A stretch of DNA of 23,168 nt. Source: Nemertoderma westbladi. Taxonomy: Eukaryota; Xenacoelomorpha; Nemertodermatida; Nemertodermatidae. Made by a program: the position numbers and the translations under genes. The notes beneath the pieces were generated by a model, which was given only the letters and a program-made list of their open reading frames with translations, had not been told where the DNA came from and ran no database searches. The stretch spans positions 1-23,168 of the forward strand of contig JAUCBJ010006517.1 in NCBI GenBank assembly GCA_032718475.1, written 5' to 3'. How positions within the stretch are numbered: position 1 is the stretch's first letter; every line of letters begins with the position of its first letter. This document shows positions 17,633 through 23,168 of this stretch, piece after piece.

Positions 17633-17761
17633 CGTCATTGTTCATAAAATAGAACTTTTATAGCGTTACAGCACAAGTGATTTTGTTTCCCTAGCGACAG
17701 TGAGTGAAATAATAGAACGAGGGCCGTAAAAGCTTTAATGTGCTAATTATGAACAATGACG
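17633..17761. repeat. 129-bp inverted-repeat unit, possible tiny MITE
   Basis: Perfect 15-bp inverted ends CGTCATTGTTCATAA (17633-17647) and its complement (17747-17761). No convincing TSD is seen (flanks ATATA and AATCT), so it may equally be a hairpin-prone part of the host element. Confidence 0.5.
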
Positions 17762-18178
17762 AATCTAATTTTATTTATTTGTGGGGAATTATTTGTAGTT
17801 ATGAACTCAAACTTTCTAGAACAACCAAATAATGACGCGGTGACATACTGGACATACATAGTAAAATGCATGGCGTAGGGACATACTGAGAAATATTGTC
17901 ACACTGCGATGTAAAGCTGGAAAATATGTCGCCCTGGCGATTTGGTAGTGCGAAATTAATTCCACACAAATTAATAAAATTGTATTGGAAATATTACATT
18001 ATATTAATTATAATATGTTTCGCGGGATTTGGAGGTGTGAGAAAATGTCCCACCTCATCTCATACTGACTGAATAATTATGTTTACTCTAAAATCTATAG
18101 TTTATCTGCAAGATCAGATCAATTTAATTTCTGAAAAATTTAAAAAATTATCAGAACTTAAAAATTTCAGATAGGGGA

Positions 18179-18196
18179 GGGGGGGGGGGGGGGGGG
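18179..18196. repeat. G18 homopolymer
   Basis: An uninterrupted run of 18 G on the + strand, preceded by GGGGA. It is able to form a G-quadruplex. A similar G17 run is at 10514-10530 inside another element. Run lengths are error-prone in assemblies. Confidence 0.85.
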
Positions 18197-18689
18197 AGCT
18201 GGACGCAATAAAGAGTATGGGCTGTGGATTCGGTAGTCTATTAGTTGGTTGGTTAGTCTGTTGCTGTTGTGTCAATGGTACTGGTATGTATGTAGAGTCC
18301 AGTGAGCTGTAAATAATTGGCAGCCATCTGGAAATAGGGAGCTTTTGAGTGACATACTAGTACGTCGGCTCTCTGATTGATCTCAGAGAGGTTATGTTTG
18401 GACACCATCTGGCTGGTAAATATCATCTGGCTGGATTTTTGATTTAATTATATTATTTACAATAACTTCTTCATACAAGCTCTAAATTTATTGTACAAGC
18501 ACGTCAAGGTGTAGAATTTGAAGCCGGTTCTAATGATACTAATATCTCCGTGCCCAAATTTTATTGAGAGTGCCCGTTTAAATTTAAAAATTCCAATGAT
18601 AAGCTACGGGGATTTCCACTTAAAAACTGCAGAATCCAGCCCCCATCTGGCTGTACAAAAGACATGAACTGGCTGACTGTACCTTACTG

Positions 18690-19049
18690 AAGGCAGTAAG
18701 GCTACCGGACCGGTACAACTCAGTCAGTCAGTTTCACTTATAGTTCAGTACAGTTTGTACTGTAGTAGTTGTAGTCTAACTTCGTTATCGAACTTTCTTA
18801 GGTGCGCTAACTATCTATCTGAACTACCCCACCCCTGTACCTCTGTACCTGGTGGCCCGGTACCCACCAGCCCAGCCCACCCATCTATGATCTAACTACT
18901 GTACCGTCAGACCGTACCGGTACCTACAACTTGTTGTTAGTTCAGTACGGTAGTTTGTATCCCATTCAGCCATTGATGTGTTCGTTCGCAATAAAATTAA
19001 GTAGGCCTAGCCTAATATCGAACTATGATAAATTAGCGACGCTCTAATT
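18690..19049 (+). promoter_or_regulatory. Putative promoter and 5' UTR of p190RhoGAP
   Basis: This is the only sequence between the upstream transposon and the start codon. It is richer in C/G than the flanking DNA, with pyrimidine-rich and GTACC/GGTACC-rich segments (about 18825-18935) and a hairpin CTGGTGG...CCACCAG (18849-18870). No convincing TATA box or initiator was picked out, and the transcription start is unknown; it could lie within the transposon or farther upstream with a spliced leader exon. An in-frame TAA at 19029-19031 shows the coding frame does not extend upstream here. Confidence 0.4.
19025..19036 (+). promoter_or_regulatory. Minimal upstream ORF (three codons)
   Basis: ATG ATA AAT TAG lies 13 bases before the main start codon, if transcription starts upstream of it. 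The context of its ATG is weaker than that of the main start. Such short uORFs can dampen translation, but no evidence beyond sequence is available. Confidence 0.35.
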
Positions 19050-21168
19050 ATGGCGGCTTCAAGACACGATTTGACTGCCCACGTGTCTGTAATTGGTTTA
19101 TCGGGCACGGACAAAGAACGCGGCTGGTCTTGTGTCGGTAAATCGTGTCTGTGCAACCGACTTGTCCGCCCCCACGAGGACGACTACATCAGGAAACACA
19201 GCTCGTTGATAAGCTACTCAGATTTCGGAAGCCGTGTAATTAACCGCAACCACTTTATCTACTGGGGCCCAACTAAACTAAACAACACCGGTATTACTTT
19301 TTATATAATGGAACACACTGTATTCTTGGATGACACTTCCTTTCAACCTTTAGATGGTAGTGGCGATTATTGTAAAAGGAGCACACAGCTTCGATTGTCC
19401 TCCGATGAGAAACTGATGTATATTTGTAGGGACCAAATCGGTTTGGAGCATGAGTTTCCGCAGGAGGTACTTCCTTGCGAACAAGGAAAGATACAAATCA
19501 ACGGGTTTATCTGCGTATTCGATGTCAGCGACGGTGCTGGGCGAGCCGAAAACCTGCAAGTTAACTTCTTTATTCGTTTGTTGGGGTTGGCGTTGAAGCA
19601 CAAAAAGCCGTTGGTTATCGCCTTAACGAAATGCGATGTTGTTGATGAGAATGTTAGAAAGTCTTTCGATAAATTAATCGCGAAAGATAAACGTTTTCAT
19701 AATATTCCTATTATAGAGACGAGTTCTCACGATTCGATTAACACCGGTTGGGTCCTCCAGATTCTCGCGACTTTGTTCGAGAAGGGCGGTAAATCGAAGC
19801 TCCGCGCGCCGGTTTATTCCGACGCGTTGGCGGAACGGCAAGTCATCCTGGAGACAGTCCGCACCGAGTACCAACACAAACTTGCCGCTGTGGTTACCGA
19901 CTACAACCTCCAGTGGGAGGAGAGCAAACCGAAACTCCACGACTCCCAAGCGCAGTACGTGTTAGGGGAGGAGAATCTACGGGACGAATTCGACGCGCAT
20001 ATTCGGGCGTTGCGAGCTAATCGAGTGTCTCAAAGGGAGGCCGAGTTCCTATTCATTTTACCATCGGCTTTAGACGACCTTCTACCCGAACCTATGCTGC
20101 ACGCGACTCCATCGGAATGCCTCGCCTCCATGCGGGAACATCCCGACTACCATCTGTGGTTCAGGGAATTCGCGAAAGGGGTAAGTTGGGAGCAGACTGA
20201 TTACCTAGAGGATGGGGATACTAAGATACCCGCGGGATTGTTGGAGATGAGGAAAGGTGTTGAAGTGCTAAGCGCTCATTTCGAGAAGATAGAAGAGGGA
20301 AGACGACGCGAGTTGCAGAAGGAAAGTTTCCGGAGGCGTCTTCCTTCTACTACTGATGTACTTCCGGGGAAACCGTGGAAGGAGTTCGTTAAAACTTCTA
20401 AGTTAGTTCGCGGTTTCGTGGCGGATTTATCCGACTCCGAGATGTCGGCTATTTACGAGGAGTTTCAATCTGGTTTGATTCGCAATGCGGAGGCCGAGTT
20501 TAGGGAGTTGTTGGCGGAGCGGCCGGAGTTGTTCGAGGGGTTGGACCCGTCGCTGGGTCGGCCCACCATGGAGGCCGTCCAGGAGGGCCTGTCCACCGAC
20601 CCGCGGTACAAGGCGATGCGGAGGAGACCCGAGGAGCGCAACAAGTTTATTATCAGCCATTTCTACTTTGTGCAGGGCAACACGTCGGGAGCTCGTTGCG
20701 GTGCGCGGTGCGTCGATCTGTTGGTCGCCGAGTTGCTTTCCGACGGGGGCGGTTCCGACGTGTCCGAGGTGTCTGGACCGCGTGAGCTGCGCGTCGGCGT
20801 GCTGGCCCCCGACGCCGAGGATTTGCGCGGGGTTCTAGAACGGTTAGTTTCTGTGGTTTCGCTTCCCGAGGGCGCGGCGAGCGTTGAGTTCCCTCTCGGT
20901 GTTTCCGGTTCCGCTCTTGACGGGATTATAGCTACCTTCTCGGACTCGGTCTCGCTGTCCGCCGTTAAGGCGGAGTGTCTCCGCGCTGTGGATCTCCAAA
21001 GAGACCGGACGACCCCGCTCGCTGTCGTTCTAGTCGGTCGCGGCGAGGACCCCGGCGGTTATGAGGAAGCCAATCGGGTTAAACAGCTGCGACAGGAGAT
21101 CGTAGCCACGTTGCGATGGCAGTTCGTTACCAACACCACCGGGGACGAGAACCTAGTGCCCTTAGAAG
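19050..21168 (+). CDS. ARHGAP35: p190 RhoGAP, first coding exon (partial gene)
   Basis: p190RhoGAPs switch off Rho by stimulating GTP hydrolysis, acting downstream of adhesion and receptor kinases at the membrane and cytoskeleton. The exon gives 706 codons plus one base. Residues about 10-248 are the N-terminal GTPase-like domain, with P-loop GWSCVGKS (25-32), then CLCNR, SDFGSRVINRNHFIYWG (57-73), TKCD (193-196) and ETSS (223-226). Four FF domains follow at about 263-322, 357-420, 421-485 and 486-541. Residues about 579-706 match the first pseudo-GTPase domain (pG1). The start is the first ATG after an in-frame TAA, with A at -3 and G at +4. The donor AAG|GTAATG at 21168/21169 interrupts a Gly codon (phase 1), and the frame beyond it turns into low-quality sequence. 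pG2 and the C-terminal RhoGAP domain must lie in exons outside the window. Vertebrates have two paralogues (ARHGAP5, ARHGAP35); an invertebrate gene would be the co-orthologue of both. GC content rises sharply in the second half. Confidence 0.93.
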
Positions 21169-21656
21169 GTAATGAATTATTTTATTACTATATTGTTATT
21201 TTTCTAGCCCAAATAATATACTTAAAAATCGGGAGAAAAAGTACCACTTTCCACTAGGTACCGGTAGCGAAAATAAATAAGCCATATTATTGCATTGATT
21301 TGCACTTTTTTTTTACCTGCTAAAGGGAAGAATAGGCCTATTGAAAATGTAAAAAAATAATGTTTTGTGGAATTTCATCATAAATTTTATTACATGTCTT
21401 GATAAAGACCGTCGAAGTAGAAAAGCTTTGCAACATTGCAAGTAATTTGCACTCGCAAAATCCAGATGTGTGCTTATGGTGTGTGCCATTGCAACTGTAA
21501 CTTTAATGTCTGCACGGGTACGATGTAGAAAAGGTTTGCAATTAATTTGAGCAAAATCCATGTGTGTGCCGTATGTCATTGCCGGGGTAGGCTTCTCCAA
21601 GAACTCAAAATTGGTTTATGTAGTTGAACTTGAACTGCCGTGGAGTACTAATCTAA

Positions 21657-22535
21657 CTCATTTTATATGCCGACGACAGTGCTCTTATTTTCTCTCATAA
21701 AGATCCTATCCATATTTCCCAAAAGTTAAGTGCAGTTCTAGAATCCTGTAATGAGTGGTTGGTTGATAATAAGCTATCCATTCACTACGGTAAGACTGAA
21801 AGTATTTTGTTTGGTTCCAAAAGAAAGTTAAAGAAGGTAACTAAGTTTGAAGGCACTAGTAACGGACATAAGATTGAAAATAAAAAGGAAGTTAAATATT
21901 TAGGCGCCACATTGGATAACTGCTTATCAGGAGAAAGCATAGTGAAAAATATTTTCTCGAAAGTTAACAGTAGGCTTAGGTTTCTATACAGAAATAAAAA
22001 TAGTTTAAACATCGACTCCCGCAAGTTACTTTGATCTTATTTAAAACAGTGTCACATGGACTATGCCTGCTCTTCTTGGTATGAAGGCTTAACCAAACAG
22101 CTTAAATGTAAATTACAAGTAGCTCAGAATAAAGTAGTACGATTTATTAAAGACTACAAACATAGGCACCACCTAACTCCAGATGACTTTTCTGAATCTG
22201 GACTACTTAACTTAGATAGTAGAGTTAAGCAGCTACGCCTTAACCATGTGCATAAAGTGTATAATGGTAAATGTCCCAATTACCTAAAACAAAAATTCAA
22301 CAGAGTACGCGATACACACTCTTACAGTACCAGAGCTAGTGCTTCAAACTTCTACCTCCCGAATTGTAAATCCTTCGAATCTGATACTTTCTCTTTTAAC
22401 GGCTTTAAAAATTGGAACGCTCTGCCTAATGAAATTAAAAACCTAGATAATCAACATTCTTTTAAATCTGCAGTTAAATCTCACCTCCGTGTGCAATGTA
22501 AAAATAGGTACAATAGTCCTACAGTAAGTTATTAG
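21657..22535 (+). pseudogene. LINE reverse transcriptase C-terminal part, one nonsense codon
   Basis: One frame runs LILYADDSALIFSHKDP (catalytic YADD at 21666-21677), then NEWLVDNKLSIHYGKTESILFGSKRK and VKYLGATLD. A TGA at 22032-22034 interrupts it, and it continues in the same frame with SYLKQCHMDYACSSWYEGL through NGFKNWNALPNEIKNL to a stop at 22533-22535. The nonsense codon is the only break seen. The missing N-terminal half (endonuclease and RT fingers) makes it inactive in any case. Confidence 0.82.
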
Positions 22536-22726
22536 TTTATTAATTATTTACTATTTATACTGTAATTACGTTGTATAATAAATTGTTCTGTACATTACAT
22601 CTTTATCGTTGAGTCGGGCATTGTCACGCTCTCGGTAAAGTTGTACATGTACATAGTGTAATTACGTTTTATATTGGTTTTAGGTTAGCGTAGTGTAATA
22701 TTGTATTTGTATCCAAGTAACATAAA

Positions 22727-22767
22727 GGACCCCCTTGGAAATAGCTGCAAAGCTTTAGGGGTAATCC
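22727..22767 (+). other. Predicted stem-loop in the LINE 3' UTR
   Basis: GGACCCCC and GGGGTAATCC can pair around an inner AGCT-GCAA-AGCT hairpin. A block of the type GGACCCCCTTGGAAATAGCT is a feature I associate with 3' UTRs of Daphne/Crack-type LINEs, where 3' structures can be recognised by the reverse transcriptase. The pairing is by eye. Confidence 0.5.
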
Positions 22768-22892
22768 TATATGTTATGTTGGACAATATCTTTATACCGG
22801 TACATTGTTTGGTGTATTTGTTATTGTTTTTACATAATGTATAAATAAATCTAAGAATTCTAATGCATACTACATATTATCAAGGATGTTTT

Positions 22893-23046
22893 ATGTTACG
22901 TTACGTTACGGTATTACGTTACATTACGGTTGAAAAACTGAACTTTTTACATTACGATATTACATTACGGAATAATTTCCAAATTACGTTACGTTACTGT
23001 ATTCCGAAAAAAATAATTGCGTATTACCGAAAATACCGTAACGTAA
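22893..23046. repeat. TTACG-rich degenerate microsatellite
   Basis: Runs of TTACG/TTACA pentamers (ATGTTACGTTACGTTACGG, ATTACGTTACATTACGG, AAATTACGTTACGTTACTG) recur through about 150 bp and end with the inverted word CCGTAACGTAATAA. An open plus-strand frame across part of it is a by-product of the repeat. Confidence 0.8.
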
Positions 23047-23168
23047 TAATCGGTTCAGATTCCATAGGATCACAAAGAGATATTTAAAGTTTCATCCTAA
23101 TTTTGTCTGAAAATCGGAAAATTATAGTTTTAATGTTTTGAAATTGCAAATTAACTTAACATAAAAAT

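Larger units (their letters stand above)
16821..18689. mobile_element. 1.87-kb non-autonomous DNA element with CAGTAAGGTACAG termini
   Basis: Both ends read CAGTAAGGTACAGTCAGCCA plus GTT inward (23 bp identical), and inverted similarity continues to CAGCCAGATG, about 45 bp in all (16821-16864, and the complement at about 18645-18689). A 5-bp direct repeat AAGGC abuts both ends (16816-16820 and 18690-18694). Inside each end are further CAGCCAG motifs in inverted orientation (left about 16897-16935, right about 18410-18437), typical of subterminal transposase sites. The interior has no transposase. It carries tandem repeats at 17018-17113 and 17434-17561, a small inverted-repeat insert at 17633-17761 and a G18 run. 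The superfamily is unclear. It ends about 360 bp upstream of the p190RhoGAP start codon, so it may lie in that gene's promoter or 5' UTR. Confidence 0.8.
21657..22850 (+). mobile_element. 5'-truncated CR1/L2-group LINE in the intron
   Basis: The copy begins within the reverse transcriptase palm just before YADD, includes the RT thumb and C-terminal tail, and has a ~310-bp 3' untranslated region ending in ATAAATAAAT (about 22841-22850). Truncation at the 5' side is the usual outcome of target-primed reverse transcription. The tail (HMDYACSSWYEGL, KLQVAQNKVVRFI) resembles the Daphne/Crack-like branch of the CR1/L2 group, as I remember it. This makes it a different family from the LINE fragments at 13.7-16.5 kb. 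It is largely intact in frame and so is younger. Confidence 0.8.
21169..23168 (+). other. Intron following p190RhoGAP exon (extends past the window)
   Basis: It begins GTAATG at the donor and is AT-rich. No exon resembling pG2 or RhoGAP was found in the remaining 2 kb in any frame, so the intron is at least 2 kb. It hosts a LINE in the same orientation as the gene and a TTACG microsatellite. Between 21258 and 21640 there is an imperfect tandem duplication of TTGCA(A)...TCC(A)(G)ATGTGTG (about 21425-21475 and 21535-21575) and otherwise nothing recognised. Confidence 0.75.

Noticed and set aside
20427-20838. Frames antisense to and shifted within the p190RhoGAP exon
   Set aside because: They are shadows of GC-rich coding sequence.
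21169-21257. Continuation of the p190RhoGAP frame to the stop at 21255-21257
   Set aside because: Similarity ends at the GTAATG donor. The remaining 29 residues are hydrophobic intron translation, although intron retention cannot be excluded.
1-23168. tRNA, rRNA or other structured RNA genes
   Set aside because: No cloverleaf, A/B-box pair or rRNA-like stretch was recognised by eye. A tRNAscan/Infernal run would be needed to exclude small ones.

Overview
The window looks like nuclear DNA of an animal, probably a marine invertebrate; I cannot name a species. Support for this: one recognisable conserved gene (an animal p190RhoGAP) with an intron donor, CR1/L2-type LINE fragments, a pogo-type DNA transposon, a satellite array, and many non-autonomous inverted-repeat elements. 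The background is AT-rich and there is no sign of bacterial gene organisation. Only one host gene is visible, the 5' end of a p190 RhoGAP (ARHGAP5/ARHGAP35 group) on the + strand from 19050, whose first coding exon ends at a donor at 21168/21169. The rest of that gene lies beyond the window.

Layout. 1-2229: non-coding, with a short divergent satellite patch and a 15-bp tandem repeat. 2230-5052: a young LTR-type element on the minus strand, with two 584-bp terminal direct repeats (2 differences) and a single 530-codon ORF but no pol. 5053-7624: a satellite of 89-bp units, each made of three ~30-bp subunits, split by a 594-bp Mutator-like MITE. The array ends in a transposon-like terminus, TAGTAGGACCC. 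7816-10051: a pogo-like DNA transposon that has lost its DDE domain. 10332-11452: a long-TIR element with a perfect 8-bp target-site duplication (TSD) and the same GGGTCCTAC-type terminus. 11473-12814: a foldback element with about 330-bp inverted arms full of CCTCGCCGCA motifs. 12947-13117: a single end of a third GGGTCCTAC-type element. 13670-16528: three degraded CR1-like LINE 3' ends. 16821-18689: a non-autonomous element with ~45-bp TIRs that ends about 360 bp before the p190RhoGAP start codon. 19050-21168: p190RhoGAP exon. 21169-end: intron of that gene, holding a 5'-truncated LINE with a YADD motif and a TTACG-rich microsatellite.

Taken together, the window is a transposon graveyard upstream of a conserved signalling gene. 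Its most interesting thread is that three unrelated-looking tandem arrays (the 89-bp satellite, a GTGCTTTTTT array, and a T-tract/GGGTAAT array) all end in the same TAGTAGGACCC-type terminus. This suggests one DNA-transposon family whose subterminal tandem repeats turn over quickly and have in one case expanded into a satellite. Nothing here resembles a bacterial-style multi-gene system. All identifications were made by eye without database searches.
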